Origin: JAUVKT01 sp036350795
GTDB lineage: Bacteria; Bacteroidota; Bacteroidia; Bacteroidales; VadinHA17
Length of the DNA: 64,000 nt
Direction of reading: 5' to 3'
Assembly (NCBI GenBank): GCA_036350795.1
Contig: JAZBNV010000131.1
Location: 1 to 64,000, forward strand
Position numbers and translations under genes: made by a program. Shown here in pieces: positions 34,870 through 43,974 of this stretch (position 1 is the first letter of the stretch; each line of letters begins with the position of its first letter). Below the pieces are notes generated by a model. It ran no database searches, was not told where the DNA came from, and worked only from the letters and a program-made list of their open reading frames with translations.

Positions 34870-37593
34870 TTGCACAATTATTCTGGAAAAAAGATACATA
34901 ATATAATAATCTTCCTTTTTTTATCAACAGCTGTTTTTGCCCAGGTAGAGAATGAAATAGTTGTTCCGGATAGTGTCAGGATAGATTCTCTGATGACTGT
35001 ACCTGCCGATACCATACGCCAGCCGGGCGGATTTCCCGTATCGCGGGATGCAGTAAAAATGCCAATAGTATATAGTGCTACAGATTCAATGCGCCTCGAT
35101 ATGAAAAATCAGAAGGTGTATTATGTTAATAATGCTTCGGCTGTTTACGGAGATATCGACCTTAAGGCCTATTATATTGATGTTGACCTTGTATCAGGTG
35201 AAGTGCATGCCTATGGCAGGAGGGATTCTGCGGGTAAAATGGTGGATACCCCTGTTTTTAAGGAGGGAGAAGAGGAATTTAAATTCGAGGAACTGTACTA
35301 TAATTTTGAAAGTAAAAAGGCAAGGGGTATTAATATCGTTACAGAGCAGGAGGGAGAGCTTTTTATGCAGAGTAAGGTAACAAAGATGCAGGATGACGGA
35401 TCTTTGCATCTGTCGGGCAGCAAGGTATCAACCTGTGATGCATCTCATCCTCACTTCTATATTCAGCTTCCAAAAGCAAAAGCCTTTCCGGGCGAAAAAA
35501 TCATTTCAGGACCTGCTTTCCTTGTACTTGAAGACATTCCTCTTCCCCTGGTGCTTCCCTTTGGATATTTCCCGGTAAGGCAGGATGTTTCATCCGGCCT
35601 TATTATTCCCAAATATGGTGAAGAGCGGAATCGCGGACTCTTCCTGAAAGAGGGAGGATATTATTTCAATATAAACGATTATTTCGACCTCAAAATAACC
35701 GGAGATATATATACAAACGGCACGTGGCGCCTTGGCGCAGGCAGTAACTACAGGAAAAGGTATAAATTCAGCGGGAATTTTGCCTTTACCTACGCAAACA
35801 ATGTTACAGGGCATAGAAACCTGGAAGATTATGGGAAGTCAACCAACTACTCAATAAGATGGTCGCATGCGCAGGATGCCAAAGCCAGGCCGGGATCCAG
35901 GTTTTCGGCAAGTGTTAATATGAGTTCTTCGGGCTATGACAGGGAGAATAGTTATACGGTTGCCGAACATGTCACCACCACCAAGCAATCGAGTGTAAGT
36001 TATTCCAAAAGCTGGGCAGGAACACCGTTTAATTTTGCCACCAGCTTAAACCAGAGTCAGAATTCAAGCACAAAGAAGATGTCGCTTAACCTGCCAAAGG
36101 CAAGCCTTACAATGAGTCGTATCTATCCCCTGAAAACAAAAAAATCGTCAGGAAGCAAATGGTGGCAGCAGCTTACTGTACAGTATTCTGCAAACCTTGA
36201 TAACAGGATCAATGTGGCCGATAGCCTGTTGTTCAGTCCCGAGGTCTGGGATAATATGAAAAACGGTTTTAAACATGATATCCCTATTACCCTGCCGCTT
36301 AATCCGATTAAGAATCTCTCGATTTCTCCACAGCTTAGTTATTCCGGTGTATTGTATACCAGGAAAATGACCAAGAGATGGGAAGAAAACTATTATGATC
36401 CGGTAAGCAATGATACGATAAGTGGCATAATTGAGGAGGAGATTCCCGGTTTCTTCTATGGCCAGTCTTTCAGGCCCTCCATTTCTGCGAGCTACAGTCC
36501 CCAGTTATTCGGAATGTATACATTTAAGAATCCTGAAGCAAGAGTTATAGCTGTGAGGCATGTAGTAAAGCCCTCGATATCTTTTAGTTACGTGCCGTCA
36601 ATGGATGGGCTGTCTACAGATATGTACAGGGAGGTACAGGTTGATACTCTTGGAAATACAAGGGAGTATTCAATATTCGAAGACGGTATTTATGGTACTC
36701 CTTCTCTACCGAACAGGAATGGATCACTTTCCTTATCTCTTATAAATATAATTGAGGCAAAGGTGCGTTCAAGAGCCGATACAACAGGCAAGGGAGAAAA
36801 AGTAAAGTTAATTGAGAACCTGGCCCTGAATACTTCGTATAACCCATTTCTTGATTCACTTAAGTGGAGCCCTGTAGCCCTTTCTTTCAGGACAACCCTT
36901 ATGAAAGAGATCAATATTACTGCCAGGGGGGCATTTGATCTTTACCAGCTTTCTGATGAAGGAAAGCGCCTGAATACCCTTAACTGGAAAGCAACTGGTA
37001 AGCCGGCGAGGCTGACATCATTCAGCGCCAGTGTGGGTTTTGATCTTAAGAGACTTGTGGATAAGTATTTCAAGACAGACGAGCCGAATACTGCGGCCGG
37101 GGAGTCAGGAATTGACAAGGGTTTATCTTCTACCGATGAAATGAACCAGAGAGAGGATATGATGCCGGGAGGGATGCCTTCCGGGATTGAGGGCGCACGT
37201 GCAGGTACTGAAGCAGAAGCTCTCAATTATGACGAATACGGTTATGCCGATTTCTCTATGCCCTGGTCACTGAAGGTGAATTATAATTTCAATTATAGCA
37301 AGAGATTGTTCGACCCTGTTGTTACACAGAGTGTTAGCATGCGTGGTTCATTAACCCTGACAAAAAAATGGAATATAAGCTATACCACTGGTTATGACAT
37401 TAAGGCAAAAGCTGTTACAATGACCCGTTTAAGTGTAAACCGGGATCTGCATTGCTGGCAGATGAGTTTTAACTGGGTACCTACAGGTTATTTAAAGAGC
37501 TGGGACTTTACCATAAGGGTTAAAGCTTCAGTACTCCAGGATATTAAATATGAAAGAAGGAAAGACTTCCATGATAACCAGCTAAGCAGGTAG
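34870..37593 (+). CDS. lptD: LptD-like outer-membrane LPS assembly protein
   Basis: The 907-aa protein starts at a TTG, which is the only start that preserves the signal peptide (NIIIFLFLSTAVFAQ). Residues about 55-180 form a LptA/OstA-like beta-jellyroll (MRLDMKNQKVYYVNNASAVY, VSGEVHAYGRRDS). Next come the LptD linker with PLPLVLPFGYFP and a large beta-barrel of about 600 residues with many alternating aromatic strands. LptD inserts lipopolysaccharide in the outer leaflet with LptE. The symbol is by family and layout; the proteobacterial cysteine disulphide pattern is not conserved. It is divergent from the amidase. Confidence 0.85.
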   Translation: MHNYSGKKIHNIIIFLFLSTAVFAQVENEIVVPDSVRIDSLMTVPADTIRQPGGFPVSRDAVKMPIVYSATDSMRLDMKNQKVYYVNNASAVYGDIDLKAYYIDVDLVSGEVHAYGRRDSAGKMVDTPVFKEGEEEFKFEELYYNFESKKARGINIVTEQEGELFMQSKVTKMQDDGSLHLSGSKVSTCDASHPHFYIQLPKAKAFPGEKIISGPAFLVLEDIPLPLVLPFGYFPVRQDVSSGLIIPKYGEERNRGLFLKEGGYYFNINDYFDLKITGDIYTNGTWRLGAGSNYRKRYKFSGNFAFTYANNVTGHRNLEDYGKSTNYSIRWSHAQDAKARPGSRFSASVNMSSSGYDRENSYTVAEHVTTTKQSSVSYSKSWAGTPFNFATSLNQSQNSSTKKMSLNLPKASLTMSRIYPLKTKKSSGSKWWQQLTVQYSANLDNRINVADSLLFSPEVWDNMKNGFKHDIPITLPLNPIKNLSISPQLSYSGVLYTRKMTKRWEENYYDPVSNDTISGIIEEEIPGFFYGQSFRPSISASYSPQLFGMYTFKNPEARVIAVRHVVKPSISFSYVPSMDGLSTDMYREVQVDTLGNTREYSIFEDGIYGTPSLPNRNGSLSLSLINIIEAKVRSRADTTGKGEKVKLIENLALNTSYNPFLDSLKWSPVALSFRTTLMKEINITARGAFDLYQLSDEGKRLNTLNWKATGKPARLTSFSASVGFDLKRLVDKYFKTDEPNTAAGESGIDKGLSSTDEMNQREDMMPGGMPSGIEGARAGTEAEALNYDEYGYADFSMPWSLKVNYNFNYSKRLFDPVVTQSVSMRGSLTLTKKWNISYTTGYDIKAKAVTMTRLSVNRDLHCWQMSFNWVPTGYLKSWDFTIRVKASVLQDIKYERRKDFHDNQLSR

Positions 37594-37646
37594 GCAGTAG
37601 TTAGTTAGCGAAGGCAAGAATTTTATTAACTAAATAAACCAGGCAT

Positions 37647-38030
37647 ATGAAAAGAATTATCCATACAGAAAAAGCTCCCGCTGCCGTGGGACCATACAGC
37701 CAGGCTGTAGAAATAAAAGGTACGCTCTATATTTCGGGCCAGGTGCCTGTCGATCCGGCCATTGGGAAAATAGTTGAAGGAGGTATAAAGGAACAAACCC
37801 GCCAGGTAATGAAGAATATTGGTGCCATACTTCAGGAGGCAGGATATACATATAAGGATGTGGTTAAGTCAACATGCCTGCTTGGCGATATGGCCGACTT
37901 CAAAGATATGAACGAGGTTTATGCTGAGTTTTATCCCGAAGAACAGCCAGCAAGAGCAGCCTTTGCCGTAAAAGGCCTGCCACTTGGAGCTATGATTGAG
38001 ATTGAAACAATAGCTGTTAAGCAGAAGTAG
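37647..38030 (+). CDS. ridA: RidA family enamine/imine deaminase
   Basis: The 127-aa protein has the RidA signature throughout: APAAVGPYSQAV, LYISGQVPVDP, TRQVMKNIGAIL, the QPARAAFAV stretch with the catalytic arginine, and LPLGAMIEIETIAV. It hydrolyses reactive 2-aminoacrylate-type enamines from PLP enzymes. It lies 53 bases after the LptD gene and is followed by a heptamer repeat and a hairpin terminator. Confidence 0.95.
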   Translation: MKRIIHTEKAPAAVGPYSQAVEIKGTLYISGQVPVDPAIGKIVEGGIKEQTRQVMKNIGAILQEAGYTYKDVVKSTCLLGDMADFKDMNEVYAEFYPEEQPARAAFAVKGLPLGAMIEIETIAVKQK

Positions 38031-38033
38031 TAG

Positions 38034-38068
38034 GGCGTAAGGCGTAAGGCGTAAGGCGTAAGGTTTAG
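38034..38068. repeat. Heptamer tandem repeat, four units plus one degenerate
   Basis: Four GGCGTAA units (38034-38061) and a degenerate GGTTTAG start four bases after the ridA stop. It has the same unit length as the arrays at 11493, 16203 and 39332. Confidence 0.85.
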
Positions 38069-38112
38069 GGCCTAGTAAGCAGGAAGCAAAGCGCAGTTTT
38101 TACTTATAAAAA

Positions 38113-38137
38113 AAGGTGCTCCGTTTTGGGGCACCTT
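38113..38137. terminator. Bidirectional terminator between ridA and rplI
   Basis: AAGGTGCTCC and GGGGCACCTT pair with one G-T wobble across a 5-base loop, with A-rich flank on the left and a short TCTTT on the right. It serves both convergent transcripts. Confidence 0.75.
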
Positions 38138-38161
38138 CTTTATAAATTAAGGCCTGCTATA

Positions 38162-38608
38162 TTATTCTGCTATTATCTCAAAGTTAATTTCAACCTTAAC
38201 TTCCTTGTGAAGCTTGATCCTGGCAACATAAGAACCTACTTCCTTAACCTGGTCGCCTTCGATAGTAATATTCTTTCTGTCAATGTCAAAGCCTTTTTCT
38301 TTCAGTGCTTCGGCAATCTGTATAGTGTTTACAGAACCGAATATCTTTCCTGATGTACTTGTTTTTGCACCCAGAGTCAATTTAATATCAGCAAGCTGAC
38401 CTGCAATCTCTTCAGCAGCTACCTTTACCTTTTCTTCCTTATGTGCTCTTTGTTTCAGGTTCTCGGCGTGTACTTTTCTTGCTGATTCTGTTGCCAGTAC
38501 AGCAAAACCCTGTGGAATAAGGTAATTGCGTCCGTAGCCGTCCTTTACCCTTATAATATCATCTTTGTCACCCAGTCCGGGCATATCCTGTTTTAGTATA
38601 ATTTCCAT
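38162..38608 (-). CDS. rplI: 50S ribosomal protein L9
   Basis: The 148-aa protein starts MEIILKQDMPGLGDKDDIIR and contains VKDGYGRNYLIPQGFAVLAT, the L9 N-terminal signature. A long connecting helix and the C-terminal lobe follow (FGSVNTIQIAEAL, IKLHKEVKVEI). It binds 23S rRNA near the L1 stalk. It is the third gene of the rpsF-rpsR-rplI operon, 13 bases after rpsR. Confidence 0.98.
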   Translation of the reverse strand: MEIILKQDMPGLGDKDDIIRVKDGYGRNYLIPQGFAVLATESARKVHAENLKQRAHKEEKVKVAAEEIAGQLADIKLTLGAKTSTSGKIFGSVNTIQIAEALKEKGFDIDRKNITIEGDQVKEVGSYVARIKLHKEVKVEINFEIIAE

Positions 38609-38621
38609 TTTATCTCCTCCT

Positions 38622-38891
38622 CTATTTTAGTAGGTCAACAACATATGGCAGAAGGGCAAGATGACGTGCTCTCTTAACTGCTTTTGCAACTTTTCTCTGG
38701 TATTTCAGTGAAGTACCTGTAAGCCTGCGGGGAAGTATCTTACCCTGCTCGTTCAGGAATTTCTTAAGAAACTCGGGATCCTTGTAATCTACATACTTGA
38801 TCTTGTTCTTCTTGAAACGACAGTACTTCTTTTTCTTAACATCAACTGTCGGGGGAGTCAGGTATCTGATTTCTGATTCGTTCTGTGCCAT
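38622..38891 (-). CDS. rpsR: 30S ribosomal protein S18
   Basis: The 89-aa protein contains the S18 core YCRFKKNKIKYVDYKD, then FLNEQGKILPRRLTG and AVKRARHLALLPYV. It pairs with S6 on the 30S platform. It lies 2 bases after rpsF in the same operon. The N-terminal extension, with the negatively charged NESEIRYLTPP, is typical of the phylum. Confidence 0.98.
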   Translation of the reverse strand: MAQNESEIRYLTPPTVDVKKKKYCRFKKNKIKYVDYKDPEFLKKFLNEQGKILPRRLTGTSLKYQRKVAKAVKRARHLALLPYVVDLLK

Positions 38892-38893
38892 GA

Positions 38894-39247
38894 TTAGTTC
38901 TCCTTAACTTTTTCAGTTTCTCTCATCTTTCTCTTTTTCTCAGCATATGCAACTGCATACTTGTCCATCCTGAAGGTAAGGAACCTGATGATTCTCTCAT
39001 CCCTTCTGTACTGAACTTCGAGTTTCTCAATTAGTTCGCCGGCACCCCTGAATTCGATAAGGTAATAAAAGCCGGTCGATTTCTTCTGAATAGGATAGGC
39101 CAGTTTCTTCAGACCCCAGTTCTCCTCGTGAACGATCTCACCCTCATTGTCGGTGATCACCTTCTTGAATTTTTGTACCGCTTCCTTCATCTGAGCTTCA
39201 GACAAAACGGGAGTTGCAATGAAAACGGTTTCGTACTGATTTAACAT
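38894..39247 (-). CDS. rpsF: 30S ribosomal protein S6
   Basis: The 117-aa protein starts MLNQYETVFIATPVLSE and carries the S6 core ENWGLKKLAYPIQKKSTGFYY and YRRDERIIRFLTFRMD. It binds S18 on the 30S platform. It is the first gene of the operon, expressed from the strong promoter at 39281-39310, with a leader of about 30 bases that is AU-rich. Confidence 0.98.
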   Translation of the reverse strand: MLNQYETVFIATPVLSEAQMKEAVQKFKKVITDNEGEIVHEENWGLKKLAYPIQKKSTGFYYLIEFRGAGELIEKLEVQYRRDERIIRFLTFRMDKYAVAYAEKKRKMRETEKVKEN

Positions 39248-39280
39248 ATTTAATAATATTTAGTAAATAAAATCGGAGCG

Positions 39281-39310
39281 CAAAGATAGCCAGAAATTTC
39301 TAAAAAACAA
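39281..39310 (-). promoter_or_regulatory. Promoter of rpsF-rpsR-rplI (TTG-N19-TATCTTTG)
   Basis: On the minus strand TTG (39308-39310) and TATCTTTG (39281-39288) are separated by 19 bases, a full match to the Bacteroidota -33/-7 pair. Confidence 0.75.
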
Positions 39311-39331
39311 GGGTAAATATGAAATGTTAAA

Positions 39332-39394
39332 GGGCATGGGGCATGGAGCATGGAGTATGGGGTATGGAGCATGGAGCAAGGGGTATGGTGCACG
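39332..39394. repeat. Heptamer tandem repeat, nine degenerate units
   Basis: Nine units of GRGYATG form (GGGCATG, GAGCATG, GAGTATG, GGGTATG, and two decayed) fill 63 bases between the divergent rpsF and dnaX genes. It is the longest of the four heptamer arrays in the window. Confidence 0.85.
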
Positions 39395-39484
39395 GAGAGT
39401 GCAATAGTAACGCAGAATGAGCGAATCAACTAATTAGCAGCTAAACGAATAAGCAAATACACAGATAAACAGGCCAACATTTAT

Positions 39485-39492
39485 TATATTTG
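39485..39492 (+). promoter_or_regulatory. Bacteroidota -7 element for dnaX
   Basis: TATATTTG lies 36 bases before the dnaX ATG; no clear -33 partner is visible. Confidence 0.5.
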
Positions 39493-39528
39493 TCGATAAC
39501 TTAACCAGGTAAAGTACAGAATATATAA

Positions 39529-41271
39529 ATGGAGAATTTTATTGTTTCAGCACGCAAGTATCGTCCCACCACATTTGATATGGTGGTGGGGCAGGAGTCG
39601 ATAACAGGCACCCTTAAGAATGCAATTAAAACCAATCATCTGTCACAGTCGTACCTTTTCTGCGGACCAAGGGGAGTGGGTAAGACAACCTGCGCCAGGA
39701 TACTGGCAAAAACTATTAACTGCCAGAATATAACTGCAAACACAGAGGCTTGCGATGAGTGTGAATCCTGTAAGTCATTCAATACATCACGTTCCTTTAA
39801 TATCCATGAACTGGATGCGGCATCAAACAATAAGGTTGATGATATAAGAAATCTAACCGACCAGGTGAGAATTCCACCGCAGGTAGGAAAATACAGTATA
39901 TATATTATCGATGAAGTGCATATGTTGAGTACATCAGCCTTCAATGCCTTTCTGAAAACCCTCGAGGAACCACCCCGGCACGCAATATTTATTCTTGCTA
40001 CAACAGAAAAACAAAAAATAATACCCACCATACTCTCGCGTTGCCAGATCTTCGACTTTCATCGCATAACGATAGATGATATAACAGACAGGCTTGCTTT
40101 TGTTGCCGGTAAGGAGGGTATTGAAGCCGAAAGGGAAGGGCTCCATATTATAGCTCAGAAGGCAGATGGAGCAATGCGTGATGCTCTGTCTATTTTCGAC
40201 CAGATTGTAAGTTTCTCGGGCAGTAATATTACTTACTCCAACGTAATTGAGAACCTTAATGTGCTTGATTATGAATATTATCTTAAAATAACCGATGCTT
40301 TCCTGAGGGCTGATATCTCTACATCGCTGGTTCTGTTTAACGAAATACTTGAGAAGGGATTCGATGGTCATAACTTTATAGGGGGCCTGGCCAGTCACTT
40401 CAGAAGTTTGCTGGTGTGTAAGGACGAGGTAACAATTAAGCTGATGGAGGTTGGTTCCTCTATCAAGGAGAGATACCTGAACCAGACGAAAAACTGTCCC
40501 GCACAATTTCTATACATGGGGCTTGATTTACTGGGAACGGCTGATATTACTTACAAAAGTTCACGAAACCAGAGACTTCATGTTGAACTTACGCTGATTA
40601 AACTCTGTAATCTTAACAGAAAAGCAGAAAATCAGCAGGATGAAGATTCCATGGCTCCTCCAGAAGAGAAAAGGCCTTATATAAAACCTGAAAAGAGCAG
40701 GACAGATAAGCCAGGCGAAGAGAAACAGGATAGAAGTAAGCCTGATGAAACTACTGAAGAAGAAAGTCCGGATATTAAAGTTACTTCCGCCGATAAACCT
40801 GTTTCCCTTTCATTTTCAATTAAGGATAATCTTAATAAGGCTGAAAAGGAAGCAGAAAAAAATAATACTGAAAGCCTGGAAGAAGAAGAAAAGTTGTACG
40901 ATGAGAGTGATTTTGATAAGGATGATTTTAGTAATGCCTGGCTTAAATATGGCGAAACAGTAAAAGAGAAAAGCGCACGAATGTCGAGTATTATAAAGGC
41001 AATGAAACCGGAAATAGATGATAAAGGACTTATTACATTGTTCCTGAAGACAGATGCACAAAAAGAATATATCGATACCAATTATAAACAGGGCATGATT
41101 GACTACCTGAAGAAGGAATTGAATAATTCATCAATAGATCTCAGGACCTTTGTTGAGGAAGAAAGCTCTGACCCCACACCCTATACCCTGCAGCAGAAAT
41201 ATGATCACCTGAGAAATAAAAATCCCTCCCTTGATAAATTTAAAAAGGATTTTTCGCTGGATTTTGATTAA
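39529..41271 (+). CDS. dnaX: DNA polymerase III subunit gamma/tau
   Basis: The 580-aa protein has the clamp-loader AAA+ module: RPTTFDMVVGQESI, Walker A GPRGVGKTTCARILA, four zinc cysteines in the stretch from INCQN to CESCKSF, IYIIDEVHMLS (Walker B) and SRCQIFDFHRI (sensor). From about residue 370 a highly charged low-complexity linker follows. The end (YGETVKEKSARMSSIIKAM onward) is a tau-like polymerase-binding domain. It loads the beta clamp and joins the two polymerase cores with DnaB. Confidence 0.96.
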   Translation: MENFIVSARKYRPTTFDMVVGQESITGTLKNAIKTNHLSQSYLFCGPRGVGKTTCARILAKTINCQNITANTEACDECESCKSFNTSRSFNIHELDAASNNKVDDIRNLTDQVRIPPQVGKYSIYIIDEVHMLSTSAFNAFLKTLEEPPRHAIFILATTEKQKIIPTILSRCQIFDFHRITIDDITDRLAFVAGKEGIEAEREGLHIIAQKADGAMRDALSIFDQIVSFSGSNITYSNVIENLNVLDYEYYLKITDAFLRADISTSLVLFNEILEKGFDGHNFIGGLASHFRSLLVCKDEVTIKLMEVGSSIKERYLNQTKNCPAQFLYMGLDLLGTADITYKSSRNQRLHVELTLIKLCNLNRKAENQQDEDSMAPPEEKRPYIKPEKSRTDKPGEEKQDRSKPDETTEEESPDIKVTSADKPVSLSFSIKDNLNKAEKEAEKNNTESLEEEEKLYDESDFDKDDFSNAWLKYGETVKEKSARMSSIIKAMKPEIDDKGLITLFLKTDAQKEYIDTNYKQGMIDYLKKELNNSSIDLRTFVEEESSDPTPYTLQQKYDHLRNKNPSLDKFKKDFSLDFD

Positions 41272-41301
41272 CTTTACCAAAAGTCAATACTTCAATAAAA
41301 T

Positions 41302-43521
41302 TTGACCCGGAAACTGAAAGCGGCTGTAATATCTGGTAAAAAGCTACTAAAGGAGCTTGTTACCATATTTGATGATGCCCGGGAGAACCTTGAGCTTGTC
41401 TCTTTTGGCAGTGCAGCAGATTACCTTGAATCTGAAACCGGTAGTTTTGATTTTGTTGTTGTACCTATAGATTCAGTTAACAGGGCCAGGCTCTCGCTTT
41501 CGAAGCTGAAAACAGACAGCATTCCTTTAATGTTTATTTATCCTGACAATGTTCTCTCCCTTCATGACTACAGGGATCTGATTGTAAATGGAGCCTTTGG
41601 GCTGGTGCCTGAATCTAACCTTAAGTCAATTTTACAACATGCTCACAGGCTCAGGGAGAGACAGGTTTTGATGGAGGAATCGGGTAAATCTCTGGCAGAG
41701 AATCTTATCAGGCTTAATTCTGTTGATGATTCTTCCCTTTTTTCAATTATTGATAGTGATTTTCGCTATATCTCGGTAAGCGACTCTTTCAGTAAATACC
41801 ACAGGCTAAAGAAAGATGAGATAGAAGGCAATACGCCTTCGGGCATCTGGGGAGAGAAGATATTCAGGGAGAATATCCGTGAAAACCTGGAAAAATCTCT
41901 GGGTGGTGAGTTAATCAGATATAAGGCATATTTTAACAATAGCGAGTCGGCCGGGAGATATTACGAGGTTATTTATAAACCTTTCAAACACCCATTTGAC
42001 GGTGGAAAACTGGCAATGGTTGAAACCCGGGATATTACTGATAAAGAGGAAGAACTACGTAAAAACAGGGAGATACTTGCACGCTCATATTATTATGAGA
42101 AATTCCTGCCCATGGGAATATTTGAATGTGATACTTCGGGTAAGGTATTAAGCGCAAACGATACCTTCTACAATATCCTTTCAATCCCGGAAGAGAAAAA
42201 GGAAGCAGTACTGCTTTCAGACTTTTTTGAGAACGATAAGCGCTTTCTTAATTATATCAACTCAGTGCATGAAGGCGAAGCAACAACCTTTGGACACCTG
42301 CACGCAAATACCTGGAAAGAAAATGATATTTATGTGCGGATGAGTACATACTGTCGCAGAGTTTCTTCAGGAGAACTTAAGATCCATGCAACTCTTGAAG
42401 ATCAGACCAGGGAAGTTATACTTGAAAGAAAGCTGAACCAGGCCCAGAGGATAGAAACGCTTGGTTCGCTGGCAGGCGGTATAGCGCATGATTTTAATAC
42501 AATACTTACCACAATAGCGGGATATTCAGAACTGGCAATGGATGAAGTAAGTCCCGAATCGGGGGTCTACGATTACATGGAGCGTCAGCTAAATTCAGTA
42601 AACAGGGCCGAGAGTATTGTAACCCAGATGCTTACATTTAGCAGGCAGATAGAAATTGAGAAAGTTCCAGTCAGGGTAGAAAAAGTGGTAAGAGAGGCTG
42701 TTAGTTTTATGGAAGCTGCCTTACCACATAATATCGGTCTTAAGCTGGAAATAAAAAAAAGTCATGGATATGTAAATGCAGATCCTACTCAGCTGTTCAG
42801 GGTATTCCTGAATATTATGACAAACTCAATGCAGGCTATGGAGAGCGGGGGAGGGAAGATCAGGGTCAGGGTCGATTCTTTAAAAACTGATTCGGGGTCG
42901 ATGGCAGTAATACGGATATCAGATACCGGCTCCGGAATAGATAAGTCTGTTATTGAAAGGATTTATGAACCATTCTTTACAACAAAGGAACAGGGTAAGG
43001 GAACAGGAATGGGACTTTCAGTAGCTCATGGCATTATTACTGGACTGGGTGGAGAGATTGCCGTGGACAGTTCACCGGGTGAAGGAACACTTTTTACGAT
43101 AAGTATCCCGATCATGGAAAGTCTGAGCGAAGAACAAAGTCTTGCAATTCAGGATACGGACAGAGATAAGATTCTTTATCTCGATAATAATATTCATTTC
43201 TCACGCACGGTTTCACTTGCACTTGAAAGAATGAATTATGATGTGAGGCTTGTGCACGACCAGGAGCAACTTCAGAGATATCTTCTTAACGAAAAGCATA
43301 TTAAATATATCTTTATGAGGTGTAATTTTGAAGAGGAGTCCAAAGAGGAGCTTCTGAGATCATTATTGGAAACGTTCAGGGGGGCAGGTATCGTATTGAT
43401 AACCCGTCCCGGAATAGCCACTTACAGAAAGGTATTAAACATCGACCGGAAGCGATTTACTATACTTACCGAACCGGTCAGCCTTAGAGAAATAGTAAAT
43501 ACTTTACAGTCAAAATATTAA
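41302..43521 (+). CDS. PAS-domain sensor histidine kinase with degenerate N- and C-terminal receiver folds
   Basis: The frame starts at a TTG (MTRKLKAAVISG). Residues 1-115 look like a receiver fold, and two PAS-like domains follow at about 130-250 and 260-375 (IIDSDFRYISVSDSF; FECDTSGKVLSANDTF). The HisKA box is SLAGGIAHDFNTIL with H396, and the HATPase_c has FLNIMTNSMQAM and the G1 box DTGSGID. The last 115 residues (DKILYLDNNIHFSRTVSLAL) are another receiver-like domain. The strand where the phospho-aspartate should sit reads KYIFMRCNFEE, so this domain cannot be phosphorylated in the usual way. It is probably the partner of the receiver at 43527. Confidence 0.88.
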   Translation: MTRKLKAAVISGKKLLKELVTIFDDARENLELVSFGSAADYLESETGSFDFVVVPIDSVNRARLSLSKLKTDSIPLMFIYPDNVLSLHDYRDLIVNGAFGLVPESNLKSILQHAHRLRERQVLMEESGKSLAENLIRLNSVDDSSLFSIIDSDFRYISVSDSFSKYHRLKKDEIEGNTPSGIWGEKIFRENIRENLEKSLGGELIRYKAYFNNSESAGRYYEVIYKPFKHPFDGGKLAMVETRDITDKEEELRKNREILARSYYYEKFLPMGIFECDTSGKVLSANDTFYNILSIPEEKKEAVLLSDFFENDKRFLNYINSVHEGEATTFGHLHANTWKENDIYVRMSTYCRRVSSGELKIHATLEDQTREVILERKLNQAQRIETLGSLAGGIAHDFNTILTTIAGYSELAMDEVSPESGVYDYMERQLNSVNRAESIVTQMLTFSRQIEIEKVPVRVEKVVREAVSFMEAALPHNIGLKLEIKKSHGYVNADPTQLFRVFLNIMTNSMQAMESGGGKIRVRVDSLKTDSGSMAVIRISDTGSGIDKSVIERIYEPFFTTKEQGKGTGMGLSVAHGIITGLGGEIAVDSSPGEGTLFTISIPIMESLSEEQSLAIQDTDRDKILYLDNNIHFSRTVSLALERMNYDVRLVHDQEQLQRYLLNEKHIKYIFMRCNFEEESKEELLRSLLETFRGAGIVLITRPGIATYRKVLNIDRKRFTILTEPVSLREIVNTLQSKY

Positions 43522-43526
43522 ACATT

Positions 43527-43892
43527 ATGGCAGGAATCATGGTAGTTGAGGACGACAGTGACCTCAGGGAAATGATAAGCGAATCATTAAAAAAAAGAGG
43601 CGAATATATGGTTATAGAGGCTTCTAACGGGAGGGAAGCTATCAAGAAGTTTAAGTCCCTGCTTATTGATATGGTGATAACAGATATCGTAATGCCTGAA
43701 CTTGATGGTATCGGGCTGATAATGGAGTTAAGAAAAATGAAAGACAGGATAAAAGTTATAGCAATATCAGGTGGTGGAAAAGTCGGGCCGGTCAATTATC
43801 TGAGTATTGCCAAAACAATGGGGGCTGAGGCAGTGTTTACGAAACCCTTCAGCATAAAGGCCCTTGTGGATAAAGTTGAAGAACTGCTTTGA
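43527..43892 (+). CDS. Single-domain response regulator
   Basis: The 121-aa protein is a complete CheY-like receiver: acidic pair in MVVEDDSDLRE, phospho-acceptor D53 in VITDIVMPELDG, the switch serine in AISGGG and the conserved lysine in FTKPFS. No output domain is present. It starts 5 bases after the hybrid kinase stop, so it is the likely phosphorylation target and acts by protein-protein contact. Confidence 0.95.
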   Translation: MAGIMVVEDDSDLREMISESLKKRGEYMVIEASNGREAIKKFKSLLIDMVITDIVMPELDGIGLIMELRKMKDRIKVIAISGGGKVGPVNYLSIAKTMGAEAVFTKPFSIKALVDKVEELL

Positions 43893-43933
43893 AAAATCCT
43901 GGCATACCTTGCCATAAGTATCGGTGTATTCAT

Positions 43934-43941
43934 TACTTTTG
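43934..43941 (+). promoter_or_regulatory. Bacteroidota -7 element for ferritin
   Basis: TACTTTTG lies 33 bases before the ferritin ATG; a TTG at 43909 is 22 bases further upstream and may be the -33 element. Confidence 0.55.
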
Positions 43942-43974
43942 TATTGATAATTTAATATTATAAAACTTAAGATC

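Noticed and set aside
34794..34877. Earlier TTG start for the amidase
   Set aside because: It would overlap the divergent LptD start and lies upstream of the best -7 element; the N-terminus has no function in the family.
39248..39280. S6:S18-binding leader motif upstream of rpsF
   Set aside because: A CTCCG string is present, but the leader after the promoter is only about 30 bases, with no room for the expected hairpin.
39332..39394. CRISPR array
   Set aside because: Units are seven bases, directly adjacent and degenerate, with no spacers and no cas genes.
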